DNA of 64,000 nucleotides from Enterobacter sp. CC120223-11 (GTDB lineage: Bacteria > Pseudomonadota > Gammaproteobacteria > Enterobacterales > Enterobacteriaceae): assembly GCF_900215375.1 (NCBI RefSeq), contig NZ_OBEF01000022.1, positions 1-64,000 of the forward strand, read 5' to 3'. Each line of letters opens with the position of its first letter. The stretch's first letter is position 1. The notes below the pieces were generated by a model that made no database searches, had not been told where the DNA came from, and saw only the letters and a list, made by a program, of their open reading frames with translations. Positions 40,628 through 49,099 of this stretch are shown here, in pieces. The position numbers and the translations under genes are program-made.

Positions 40628-42816
40628 CCCGTGCCGCCCCGCCTGTTGAAGAATTGATAAGCGACCACGCCCTGAGCAACTGGGCGCTGGCCATTGGACA
40701 CATTGCCGCCCACTACCGCGTAGCCTGTTCGCCAGGCGCCATTCAGGCGAACGCCCCGTGGTTTAAGGGCAAAACCCGCACGCCCGCCCTGACACAGCTT
40801 GCGCGCCAGGCCGGGCTGTCGTTCCATCTGCTCACCCTCACCGAACATGCCTTCAGCCAGTGGCGGCTGCCGGTGGTGGCTGAGCTGGACGACGGGCAGC
40901 TGGCGGTGATTGAGCACTTCAACGGCGACGATGCGGTCGACGTGTTTATGATTGACGGTGACAGCGAGAGCAACCGGGTGATGGCCAGCGAGCTGCTGTC
41001 ATCGGTGAAATACGTCGCCGCCCTGCGCCCGCTTTCGGCGCTGAAGGACAGCCGGGTCGACACTTATGTGTCCCGCTTCCGCCCGGACTGGCTGAAGGAA
41101 CTGGTGATTCAGGATCTGAAACCCTACATCCCGGTGATGTTTGCGGCTTTTCTGGTGAACGTGCTGTCGCTGGCCGGGATCGTCTTTTCGATGCAGGTTT
41201 ACGACCGTGTGATCCCGGCGCAGTCCTACCCGACGCTGTACGTGCTGGCAACGGGCGTGCTGCTCTCGGTGATCTTCGGCTTTCTGCTGCGCGAGGCGCG
41301 AACGCACATCATGGACGTGCTCGGCAAACGCGCCGACATGCGCATTTCCGACCGGGTGTTCAGCCACGCGCTGCGCCTGCGCAACAGCGCCGTGCCCCGC
41401 TCCACCGGCAGCTTTATTTCACAACTGCGCGAACTGGAACAGGTTCGCGAGATGATCACCTCGTCCACGCTCTCGACGCTGGTCGATCTGCCCTTCTTCT
41501 TCCTTTTCGTTATCGTGCTGGGGATCATCGCGCCGCAGCTTTCATGGATTGCCCCGGTGGCGGCGATCATGATGGTACTGCCGGGCCTGCTGTTGCAGAA
41601 AAAACTCGCGGTGCTGGCAAACCAGGCCGCGCACGAATCGACCCTGCGCAACGCCGTGCTGGTTGAGAGCGTGCAGGGGCTGGAGGACATCAAGCTGATG
41701 CAGGCGGAGAACCGCTTCCTGCAACAGTGGAACAGCTACATTCGCATAACCGGCGAGTCTGGCCTGCGCACACGTAAAGTCACCCAGGGGCTGATTGGCT
41801 GGGGAATGTCGGTGCAGAGCCTGGTGTACGCCGCGGTGATCCTCTTCGGTGCGCCATTAGTCATCGAAGGTGATTTGACGACCGGTTCTGTGGTTGCCGC
41901 CTCCATGCTGGCCTCCCGCATGATTGCGCCAATGGCCGGGCTGTGCGGCGTGCTCGCCCGCTGGCAGCAGGTGAAAGCCGCCAAAACGGGCCTCGACAGC
42001 ATCATGCAGTTGCCAACGGAAACCCAGCGCGATGAGACGCTGGTCCATCAGGAGATTTTCCACGGCCACTATGTTTTTGAGAACGCGCATTTCCGCTATC
42101 ACGCGGAAGACCAGCGCGTGCCGCTGCGCATCTCACGCCTTGAAATTCTGCCCGGCGAACGCGTGGCGCTGCTCGGACGTAACGGCGCGGGCAAATCCAC
42201 CATGCTCCAGGCGCTGGCAGGCGGTGTGGAGTTGGTTAACGGTGATTTGCGCCTCGATAACCTCAGCATCGGGCAAATCGACATGGCCGACCTGCGCCGC
42301 AACATCGGTTTTCTCAGCCAGAACGCGCGGCTCTTTTTCGGCACCCTGCGCGAGAACCTCACGCTCGGCGCGCCTCACGCCAATGATGAAGCCATCTTTG
42401 AAGTGCTGGAGATTTGCGGGGCCGACAGCTTTGTGAAGCGTCTGCCGAAAGGCCTGGATCATCCGATTATGGAAGGGGGCAACGGCCTTTCCGGCGGGCA
42501 GCGTCAGGCCATTCTGCTGGCGCGCATGCTGTTGCGTTCGCCGAACATCGTCCTGCTGGACGAGCCGAGCGCTTCGCTCGATGAGCACACTGAGCGGGAA
42601 TTTATTCAGCGTCTGGGCAACTGGCTTGGCAACCGCACGCTGATTGTGGCGACCCACCGTGTGCCGGTGCTGGAACTGGTCGAACGCGTGGTGGTGCTGA
42701 AGGAAGGACAACTGGTAATGGACGCCCCAAAAGCGCAGGCGATGAACGGCAACCGCGCCCCGGGGCAAAACGTGGCGAACGGACGGGGGTGGAACAATGA
42801 AAACCAGTCAGCATGA
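40624..42816 (+). CDS. bapC: type I secretion ABC transporter (LapB-like)
   Basis: 730 residues. An N-terminal C39-like domain (about 1-140) without the catalytic Cys of the true peptidase suggests substrate binding only. Six TM helices (about 160-450) precede the nucleotide-binding domain with Walker A LLGRNGAGKST, signature LSGGQRQ, Walker B IVLLDEPSASLD and the H-loop VATHR. It powers export of the adhesin across the inner membrane. The end overlaps bapD by 20 bp. Confidence 0.93.
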   Translation: MTRAAPPVEELISDHALSNWALAIGHIAAHYRVACSPGAIQANAPWFKGKTRTPALTQLARQAGLSFHLLTLTEHAFSQWRLPVVAELDDGQLAVIEHFNGDDAVDVFMIDGDSESNRVMASELLSSVKYVAALRPLSALKDSRVDTYVSRFRPDWLKELVIQDLKPYIPVMFAAFLVNVLSLAGIVFSMQVYDRVIPAQSYPTLYVLATGVLLSVIFGFLLREARTHIMDVLGKRADMRISDRVFSHALRLRNSAVPRSTGSFISQLRELEQVREMITSSTLSTLVDLPFFFLFVIVLGIIAPQLSWIAPVAAIMMVLPGLLLQKKLAVLANQAAHESTLRNAVLVESVQGLEDIKLMQAENRFLQQWNSYIRITGESGLRTRKVTQGLIGWGMSVQSLVYAAVILFGAPLVIEGDLTTGSVVAASMLASRMIAPMAGLCGVLARWQQVKAAKTGLDSIMQLPTETQRDETLVHQEIFHGHYVFENAHFRYHAEDQRVPLRISRLEILPGERVALLGRNGAGKSTMLQALAGGVELVNGDLRLDNLSIGQIDMADLRRNIGFLSQNARLFFGTLRENLTLGAPHANDEAIFEVLEICGADSFVKRLPKGLDHPIMEGGNGLSGGQRQAILLARMLLRSPNIVLLDEPSASLDEHTEREFIQRLGNWLGNRTLIVATHRVPVLELVERVVVLKEGQLVMDAPKAQAMNGNRAPGQNVANGRGWNNENQSA

Positions 42817-43987
42817 TATCGCCATCGACGATTTGGACATTCGCCGGGAGAACGAATTTTCCGGCGCCAGTAAAATCGTCCTGCTCTCCACCGCCCTCTT
42901 TTTACTGCTGGGTGTGTGGGCATGGTTTGGCACATTGGATGAAGTCTCCAACGGCACCGGGAAAGTTATCCCAAGCTCCCGAGAGCAGGTTTTGCAGTCC
43001 CTCGACGGCGGGATCCTCACAGAACTCACCGTACACGAGGGCGACAAAGTGGAGGCCGGGCAAGTTGTGGCGCGCCTCGATCCGACCCGTTCGGAATCCA
43101 ACGTCGGGGAAAGCGCCGCCAAGTACCGCGCATCGCTGGCCTCCAGCGTGCGGCTGAATGCCGAAGTAAACGATTTGCCGCTTAAGTTTCCCGACTCGCT
43201 CAAGGCATGGCCGGATCTGATTGCCTCCGAAACGAGGCTGTATAAGTCCCGCCGCGCGCAGCTCACCGACTCGCAGGCCGACATTCAGGATGCGCTGAAC
43301 TCCGTCAACACAGAGCTCGCCATCACCCAAAGGCTGCAAAAAAGCGGTGCGGCGAGCCACGTGGAGGTGCTGCGTCTGCAAAGGGAAAAAAGCGACCTCG
43401 GCCTGAAAATCACCGATTTGCGTTCGCAGTATTACGTGCAGGCCCGCGAAGAACTTTCGAAGGCTAACGCCGAGGTGGACATGCTCTCGGCAATCATTAA
43501 AGGCCGTGAGGACTCCGTCACCCGCATGACCGTGCGCTCGCCGATGCGCGGCATCGTCAAAAACATTCAGGTCACCACCATCGGCGGCGTGATCCCCCCG
43601 AACGGCGAAATGATGGAGATTGTGCCCCTCGACGATCATCTGCTGATTGAGGCGCGCCTCTCGCCGCGTGACATCGCTTTTATCCACCCTGGCCAGCGGG
43701 CGCTGGTGAAAATCACCGCCTATGACTACGCGATTTACGGCGGCCTTGAGGGGGAAGTGGAAACTATCTCGCCGGACACCATTCAGGACAAAGCGAAGCC
43801 TGAAATCGTCTATTACCGGGTGTTTATCCGCACGCATCAGGACTTCCTTGTGAACAAGCGCGGACATAAATTCAACATCTCGCCGGGGATGGTCGCCAGC
43901 GTCGACATCAAAACCGGTGAAAAAACGATCATGGACTATCTGATCAAACCGTTTAACCGTGCGAAAGAGGCACTGCGTGAGCGTTAA
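42797..43987 (+). CDS. bapD: HlyD-family periplasmic adaptor of the adhesin T1SS
   Basis: 396 residues. A single TM segment (about 24-46, IVLLSTALFLLLGVWAWFG) anchors it; then the lipoyl half motif (EQVLQSLDGGILTELTVHEGD), a helical hairpin (about 95-235), and the HlyD/beta-barrel domain (VRSPMRGIVKNIQV). It bridges the ABC transporter and the TolC-like channel. Last gene of the operon, 70 bp before ssrA. Confidence 0.93.
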   Translation: MKTSQHDIAIDDLDIRRENEFSGASKIVLLSTALFLLLGVWAWFGTLDEVSNGTGKVIPSSREQVLQSLDGGILTELTVHEGDKVEAGQVVARLDPTRSESNVGESAAKYRASLASSVRLNAEVNDLPLKFPDSLKAWPDLIASETRLYKSRRAQLTDSQADIQDALNSVNTELAITQRLQKSGAASHVEVLRLQREKSDLGLKITDLRSQYYVQAREELSKANAEVDMLSAIIKGREDSVTRMTVRSPMRGIVKNIQVTTIGGVIPPNGEMMEIVPLDDHLLIEARLSPRDIAFIHPGQRALVKITAYDYAIYGGLEGEVETISPDTIQDKAKPEIVYYRVFIRTHQDFLVNKRGHKFNISPGMVASVDIKTGEKTIMDYLIKPFNRAKEALRER

Positions 43988-44057
43988 GTGAGCGTTTCTG
44001 CTGCTTTCAGCGGTGGTATTTGCCCGGCCAGGTCTGTTATACTGGCCGGAACACATT

Positions 44058-44421
44058 GGGGCTGATTCTGGATTCGACGGGATTCGCGAAACCCAAGGTG
44101 CATGCCGAGGGGCGGTTTGCCTCGTTAAAAGCCGCAAAAAAATAGTCGCAAACGACGAAAACTACGCTTTAGCAGCTTAATAACCTGCTCTGAGCCCTCT
44201 CTCCCTAGCTTCCGCTCTTAAGACGGGGATCAAAGAGAGGTCAAACCCAAAAGAGATCGCGTGGAAGCCCTGCCTGGGGTTGAAGCGTTAAAACTAATCA
44301 GGCTAGTCTGGTAGTGGCGTGTCAATCCGCAGGTGCCAGGCGAATGTAAAGACTGACTAAGCATGTAGTACCGAGGATGTAGGAATTTCGGACGCGGGTT
44401 CAACTCCCGCCAGCTCCACCA
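44058..44421 (+). ncRNA. ssrA: tmRNA
   Basis: 364 nt, almost identical to E. coli tmRNA. The 5' end GGGGCTGATTCTGGATTCGACG and the 3' TTCAACTCCCGCCAGCTCCACCA form the tRNA-like domain. The tag frame at 44148-44180 codes for ANDENYALAA plus stop. A -10 TATACT at 44038-44043 gives a 7-nt leader to be removed by RNase P. The 3' end is intact although it is the attachment site of the adjoining island. Confidence 0.98.
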
Positions 44422-44467
44422 AAATTCTCCATCGGTGATTACCAGAGTCATCCGATGAAGTCCTAAG

Positions 44468-44500
44468 AGCCCGCACGGCGTTTGCCCTGCGGGCTTTTTT
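44468..44500 (+). terminator. Rho-independent terminator of ssrA
   Basis: AGCCCGCA (44468-44475) / TGCGGGCT (44488-44495) followed by TTTTT, 47 bp after the tmRNA 3' end. Confidence 0.9.
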
Positions 44501-44522
44501 GTGCCTGTCGTTGTCCGAGATA

Positions 44523-44965
44523 ATCCGCCTCTTGTCCGCCCCTCTGAGGCCTCCGCTACTAGGTGGACAGAGATCGATCTCGAAGCAAAACTCTGGTCGA
44601 TTCCAGCTGACCGGATGAAGGCTAAGCGCGAGCACATAGTCCCTCTACCTCCTCAGGAATTAGAAATTCTTGAAGTCATGAAGCCAATCAGTGCTCAACA
44701 TGAACATATTTTTTCGAGCAGGAATGATCCGAAGCAATCGATGATAGTTAGACGGTCAATGCTGCTTTAAAACGGATTGGTCACGGAGGCAGGCTTGTTG
44801 CACATGGACTGCGCTCTAACGCAAGCACAGCTTTAAATGAATGAGGCTTTAATGCTGATGTTATCGAAGCCGCTCTAGCACATAGTGATAAAACTAAAGT
44901 ACGAAGAGCTTATAACCGCTCAACGTACCTGAGTAAAATATTAGAGCTAATGGCATGGTGGGGAA
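44523..44965 (+). pseudogene. remnant of a P4-type tyrosine integrase
   Basis: Only the C-terminal catalytic half is left. The first frame gives VRPSEASATRWTEIDLE, KREHIVPL and HIFSSR; near 44750 the frame shifts and then continues as NAALKRIGHGGRLVAHGLRS, with an in-frame TGA after ALNE (near 44843), then DVIEAALAH and YLSKILELMAWW. The Arg of HGLRS and the AHSDKTKVRRAYNRS box mark the tyrosine recombinase. The N-terminal half is gone, with the junction close behind the ssrA terminator. The element can therefore no longer excise by itself. Confidence 0.88.
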
Positions 44966-44994
44966 GGTTTGTTTATCTAACAAACCTTTAATAA

Positions 44995-46692
44995 CTATAC
45001 TTTAAAGAATTTGTTTGTCGAAGATAACTCAAGGATCGAGTTATCCTTCATCATTTTCAAATCAACATCTTCTGAAAATTTATCACTTAAGATTGACACA
45101 ATATATTGACCATTTATATTGTTTGCTTCAAAAAATATATCTCTAATTTGATTCACATCTACATCTTCAATGCTATCATGAATTACAAAAGTTGGTCTCT
45201 TCAATTTAACTTTATCAACAAATTTAATATATGCTAAATCAAATGCAGTTATCTCGCCTTTCTTCTTACCCCCGTTACTATTTGGCGTGACACATGAAAT
45301 ATCAAAATTGCATTTTCCTTTATCAATATCGAAAGAAAGATCAAAGATATATCTCTCGCCATAAATTTCCTTTGTAAGGTCACCAAAAAACTCGTTAAAA
45401 ATCTCGATATTCCTCTCTAGACCCTGAACAGCCAACTCGATCTCTTCAAGTAACTTATCCCTACTATCTTCAAGCGATTTTATTAAGGCATTAGTATCGT
45501 TAATTCGCGTGAGATTAGTCTCTATGCTAGCCAGATTTTCACGTAACTCAGTTAGTTTGTTAAATAGTTGATTTATAGATTTTAACGTTTCAGGCTCTTT
45601 GATTGTTTTAAATAAAGATGACTCTTGCTCATGAAAATCATTAATTTTTTCATTTGCAGCATCAACCTCTTCTTTTTTCTTTAACAACTCCGACTCTAAA
45701 AAATTAATTTTATTTTTAATTACATCATTATGGAATAATACCATTTCTTCATAAGATCTTTTAAGCTCGCCTTTGAAATAAAGACCAGCTGAGTTATAGA
45801 TTCCTATTAAATCGTCTTCTACGAGTTGCGTGATATTATTTTTTAGAGACAAGATTGATTCTTCAATATTCCTAACTCGCATATTTAAAGAGGCATAAGT
45901 CAAAGAATAGTCACTGATAACCCGTTGTATTTCCGATAGCTTTTTTAGGCTTTCATCATGGCTATCTTTAAAATCAAAATTTTTAATATTTTTCTCTGCC
46001 TCTGCAATTTCCTTTTTTAGAGGCTTGATCATTTTTGATAAAACTGTCTCTCTGTTAGGATTTCTGTATGCGGCAAGATATGCTTTTTGTTTTTTTATAT
46101 CTTTATTAAATTCGCCCTTCTTCTTTATCAACGGCAACCCATTGAATCCAAACAAAAACAAGTATAATAAATCGTAGACATCAGAAGTTGTATTAGTATG
46201 TAAAAAGTTAAGAGTTTTCTGCATTTTTTCATTCGTGTTTCTAATGAATTTATGCGACACATTTCTTAGAGATGGCTTATCTGTAGCCAACCCAAATACT
46301 GCTTGAGCTATGAATTCATAATATTGTTTCTTATCAACCTCAATATCGCTTAAATAATACTTTGAACTTTTCTCATCAGTAGATATTGTTCGGGAAACAT
46401 TTGCTTTTTTATTTTCTACCGTATTAAAATCCAATGTGAACCTTATTATATTACCATTGATTAATGATACTATTTCAGGTATATCCTTTCCAAATTCAGC
46501 ATCATGATAGATATCATTACCTGAAGACATAAACAAGTAATCTAAAACGCGTGATAACGTGGATTTACCTACACTATTGCCACTATCTTTACCTGATGTT
46601 CTTTTATTTACAATTAGGTTTAAACCGTCTTTAAACATCACTTCCCGAACAATAGCATTGTTTTTTAAAACAATAAGTTTATTGAGCCGCAT
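44995..46692 (-). CDS. ABC-3C system ATPase, DUF2326 family (SMC/RecN-like)
   Basis: 565 residues. The N-terminus MRLNKLIVLKNN..GLNLIVN leads to Walker A SGNSVGKST (about 37-45), as in AAA23/SMC-type ABC ATPases. Long charged coiled coils (about 215-425) follow, then a C-terminal half with GGKKKGEITAFDLAY in place of the ABC signature, and RPTFVIHDSIEDVD as the Walker B region. DUF2326 proteins are the ATPase of ABC-three-component systems, predicted prokaryotic conflict (anti-phage or anti-plasmid) modules. Last gene of the operon; overlaps its upstream neighbour by 14 bp. Very A/T-rich, so horizontally acquired. No experiment on this protein is known to me. Confidence 0.8.
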   Translation of the reverse strand: MRLNKLIVLKNNAIVREVMFKDGLNLIVNKRTSGKDSGNSVGKSTLSRVLDYLFMSSGNDIYHDAEFGKDIPEIVSLINGNIIRFTLDFNTVENKKANVSRTISTDEKSSKYYLSDIEVDKKQYYEFIAQAVFGLATDKPSLRNVSHKFIRNTNEKMQKTLNFLHTNTTSDVYDLLYLFLFGFNGLPLIKKKGEFNKDIKKQKAYLAAYRNPNRETVLSKMIKPLKKEIAEAEKNIKNFDFKDSHDESLKKLSEIQRVISDYSLTYASLNMRVRNIEESILSLKNNITQLVEDDLIGIYNSAGLYFKGELKRSYEEMVLFHNDVIKNKINFLESELLKKKEEVDAANEKINDFHEQESSLFKTIKEPETLKSINQLFNKLTELRENLASIETNLTRINDTNALIKSLEDSRDKLLEEIELAVQGLERNIEIFNEFFGDLTKEIYGERYIFDLSFDIDKGKCNFDISCVTPNSNGGKKKGEITAFDLAYIKFVDKVKLKRPTFVIHDSIEDVDVNQIRDIFFEANNINGQYIVSILSDKFSEDVDLKMMKDNSILELSSTNKFFKV

Positions 46693-46912
46693 ATACTACT
46701 CCACCATTTCCATCTAACTCAATTGCGCCGATTATGAAAAGCCAATCTAATGAGTAAAGAAAAAGATCAAACGATAATTCAAAGACAGCATTTACTAAAT
46801 CATACAGTCGAGAAATTTCAATCACCATTGAGTCATTGCTTTGGAAAAGCCTAAGTACCACACTTCCAATATATACAGGGTTTGCTTTTGGATCCGAATC
46901 AATTGTAATCAT
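46679..46912 (-). CDS. ABC-3C system small middle component (MC6-like)
   Basis: 77 residues, MITIDSDPKANPVYIGSVVLRLF at the start and a largely hydrophobic winged-helix-like body (SFDLFLYSLDWLFIIGAIEL). ABC-3C operons carry a small protein of this size between the effector/C-terminal-domain gene and the DUF2326 ATPase gene; the position, 14 bp overlaps at both ends, and size fit the class called middle component 6. The subclass is an inference from size and order. Confidence 0.65.
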   Translation of the reverse strand: MITIDSDPKANPVYIGSVVLRLFQSNDSMVIEISRLYDLVNAVFELSFDLFLYSLDWLFIIGAIELDGNGGVVYAAQ

Positions 46913-47447
46913 TTGGATTCTCCAGCACTATGCACTCGATAATTGAATAGCTCACAATCATACGAATGCCATTATCAATGTCTTCTTGTAAAAACTCGGA
47001 ATCTAAATTAGAGCACGAACTAACCGTTTCTTGAGCAGCTCTGATAACATCATCTATAATATTATCTGAGTTTTTCCTAACAACTTCAATATTAAATGGT
47101 TTTTCATAGAGCCCATATAGCCCCAACGCCGCGCTATAATAGCCTCTAAATTGTCTTTTCAGTTTGGCACTACCATTTAAAATTATACTATCAAGTGTTT
47201 TAATGGACTCATCAACTAGTAAAGCATCTTCTTTGTAAAGTTCAGCTACCCATCTGTTTCTTTTAAGATCATTGAACGAGATTTTAACGTCAATATTTGA
47301 TGCACTTCTGTTTAAACTTTGCCCGCCACCAACTGGATTGGAAATAATTTCTATCAATTTTCCAATAACACTGGCTCTTAATACTCGTGGCTGGTTAGTT
47401 ATATGTACAGGGCCAGTATTATCATTAAAATTAACACCAGAGCCCAT
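46899..47447 (-). CDS. ABC-3C system C-terminal-domain protein
   Basis: 182 residues. It begins MGSGVNFNDNTGPVHITNQ, followed by a mainly helical domain (about 25-180) containing LKRQFRGYYSAALGLYGLYEK. In ABC-3C operons the equivalent gene holds a C-terminal adaptor domain, often fused to a toxic or membrane effector. Here it has no fused effector; instead a separate small membrane protein is encoded 2 bp upstream and shares its N-terminal FNDNTGPVHITN motif. Overlaps the middle component by 14 bp. Confidence 0.65.
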   Translation of the reverse strand: MGSGVNFNDNTGPVHITNQPRVLRASVIGKLIEIISNPVGGGQSLNRSASNIDVKISFNDLKRNRWVAELYKEDALLVDESIKTLDSIILNGSAKLKRQFRGYYSAALGLYGLYEKPFNIEVVRKNSDNIIDDVIRAAQETVSSCSNLDSEFLQEDIDNGIRMIVSYSIIECIVLENPNDYN

Positions 47448-47449
47448 AA

Positions 47450-47710
47450 CTACCCCCGATTGTCAATACTAACAGGCCCATTATTATCTTGGAAATATTG
47501 GGAGCGCGCCCCTTGATTAATATTGTTCCTATTGGTTGTGATATTTGTAATCTGCGAATTGAGATCACCTATCGTAACATTAAGCTGTTGTATCTCATTA
47601 TTTTTCTTGGTCACTTGCATAGTCTGGTATATTGCTATGCACCCAGAGACCACCCCAACTATATATCCAAAGGCACTTACGTATTCATTGGTGAGTAGTG
47701 ATGCAATCAT
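47450..47710 (-). CDS. small single-TM protein of the ABC-3C operon (possible effector)
   Basis: 86 residues from the ATG at 47710, behind TGGAGTTCCAA; an in-frame ATG at 47722 is weaker. One TM helix near the N-terminus (AFGYIVGVVSGCIAIYQTM), a short coiled coil (KKNNEIQQLNVTIGDLNSQI), and a C-terminal FQDNNGPVSIDN motif. I do not recognise a family. First gene of the four-gene operon, ending 2 bp before the next start. A membrane-acting effector tethered through the shared motif is an inference. Confidence 0.6.
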   Translation of the reverse strand: MIASLLTNEYVSAFGYIVGVVSGCIAIYQTMQVTKKNNEIQQLNVTIGDLNSQITNITTNRNNINQGARSQYFQDNNGPVSIDNRG

Positions 47711-47789
47711 TTGGAACTCCATTTCAAGCCTGGTAATTTAAAGTTACAACAATTTCATGCAATTAGAATAGCAATTTAAGAAGAGTAAA

Positions 47790-47806
47790 TGAACAAGTAT
47801 TGTTCA
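47790..47806. promoter_or_regulatory. perfect inverted repeat upstream of the ABC-3C operon
   Basis: TGAACAA-gta-TTGTTCA, a 17 bp palindrome 80 bp before the first gene. Its size and symmetry suggest an operator for a dimeric repressor. I cannot place the promoter with confidence. Confidence 0.45.
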
Positions 47807-47966
47807 TTCTCGTTAACCTGATCTCACTCAACATTGAGCCACTCCGGCCTCTCCTTCTTATGAACACTCAATGCAACAGTGTAAGCTTCTGAGGCCCAAA
47901 CTGATGCCTCATGTTATCTATTGTTAGCACCAACAAATTAAAATGATTTAACACTATCGGCGCGCA

Positions 47967-48254
47967 ATGCTATCCCCGCCACGCCTGCCCGCATTTGGGG
48001 TCGGTTTTAATGCAGCTGCACAGACAACTCAAGGCCGCGCCAGTACTGGGGTGGCAGAGGTCGAAAAATTCAGGATTTTGCATGCAAAGCCATGCAGCGT
48101 AGGCATGCATGGCTATTTTTTGCGAAATTGTAGGTTTTTTCGGGGATTTTTACGCAGATTTTTTGCGGAACTACTGCGCCTGACGACGCTTGAAAATCAG
48201 GTATTGTTCAGACGAATATTTTGCGCGGCTGTCGGATCGGGAAGCCCTGTCTGA
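47967..48254 (+). CDS. doubtful small phage-like reading frame
   Basis: A 95-codon frame in a 600 bp gap between the ABC-3C operon and the XRE gene. Its composition (TTQGRAS, VEKFRILHAKPCSVGMHGYF) recalls the short Ash/Icd-like frames of P4-type satellites, from general memory only. There is no clear ribosome site. The stretch from about 47,940 to 48,250 is less A/T-rich than its flanks and looks like satellite-phage debris. Treat as a possible relic. Confidence 0.3.
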   Translation: MLSPPRLPAFGVGFNAAAQTTQGRASTGVAEVEKFRILHAKPCSVGMHGYFLRNCRFFRGFLRRFFAELLRLTTLENQVLFRRIFCAAVGSGSPV

Positions 48255-48339
48255 CCGAAATTCGATAGCAGTCAGGAGCTCGTTTTGAACTTCAGTTACG
48301 AAACAGGTGCGAGGCCATCACTCCAGGCAGACACCTTGC

Positions 48340-48687
48340 CTAAGGATTAATAATCAAAGTACTCCCAGGATTTTTCTTCTTATAACGGTGATACTGCAAA
48401 ATCAGCTCTGCCAGTTCGTCATCCACTGCATAGAAGTACGCTTCTGGCACATCAAGCACCGCAGCGATCTTGCAGACCAGTTTGAAGTCCGGAGAATGGA
48501 CTTCCTTCTCATATGAGCTAATGCGGGCGCTTGCGGATTCTTCATCGAGGCCCGCACGAACGCCAAGTTCTGCCTGTTTCAAATCTGCGCTCACTCTTGC
48601 AATCTTCAGTCTTTTACCAATCACGGCAGCATCCAGTTCCTGTTGAGGTACTGGGATTATCCTCCTGAGAAATGACTCCATCTTCAT
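48340..48687 (-). CDS. XRE-family helix-turn-helix regulator
   Basis: 115 residues from the ATG at 48687, behind AAAGGGAGTC. A Cro/C1-type HTH (about 25-80: IGKRLKIARVSADLKQAELGVRAGLDEESASARISSYEKE region) with the typical second helix KQAELGVRAGL, then a short C-terminal tail. Probably a repressor of its own promoter and of the divergent Ner-like gene. Confidence 0.82.
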   Translation of the reverse strand: MKMESFLRRIIPVPQQELDAAVIGKRLKIARVSADLKQAELGVRAGLDEESASARISSYEKEVHSPDFKLVCKIAAVLDVPEAYFYAVDDELAELILQYHRYKKKNPGSTLIINP

Positions 48688-48706
48688 GACTCCCTTTACA
48701 GATTCA

Positions 48707-48785
48707 AGCAATACTTGAAATGCGAGCAATAAAAGAGCAATATTCAGGAGTTGCGTGATTAATCACTGTTAAACAAGGAGCAATA
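48707..48785. promoter_or_regulatory. shared regulatory region with AGCAATA repeats and a palindrome
   Basis: Four copies of AGCAATA lie on the plus strand at 48707, 48725, 48736 and 48779. A perfect 12 bp palindrome GTGATTAATCAC occupies 48755-48766. Both lie in the 98 bp between the XRE and Ner-like genes and are good operator candidates. Confidence 0.5.
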
Positions 48786-49043
48786 ATGATTAAACCTGAA
48801 GACTGGCACAAAGCTGACATCATCGCCGCGCTGCACAAACGCGGGACGAGCATGGCAAGACTTTCTCGAGAAGCGGGGCTGGCATCTTCCACGTTGGCAA
48901 ATGCTCTAACTCGCCCGTGGCCGAAAGGGGAATGGATGATTGCTAATGCGCTTGGCCTGCATCCGTCGGTGATCTGGCCGACGCGGTACAGTGGTGATCC
49001 TGATGGTCGTTTACCGAGACAGGCGCTCAGCCAGAGTACATGA
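48786..49043 (+). CDS. Ner/Nlp-family DNA-binding protein
   Basis: 85 residues behind CAAGGAGCAATA. The sequence MIKPEDWHKADIIAALHKRGTSMARLSREAGLASSTLANAL and the WPKGEWMIANALGLHPSVIWPTRY tail are typical of Mu Ner and E. coli Nlp (SfsB), which bind DNA through a winged or lambda-like HTH and control early phage transcription or maltose genes. Divergent from the XRE gene, like a phage immunity switch. Confidence 0.85.
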   Translation: MIKPEDWHKADIIAALHKRGTSMARLSREAGLASSTLANALTRPWPKGEWMIANALGLHPSVIWPTRYSGDPDGRLPRQALSQST

Positions 49044-49099
49044 CCATTTAAAACCGGGGCTAAATGCCCCGGGTCTGTATGTGTGCCACTTCACTTACT

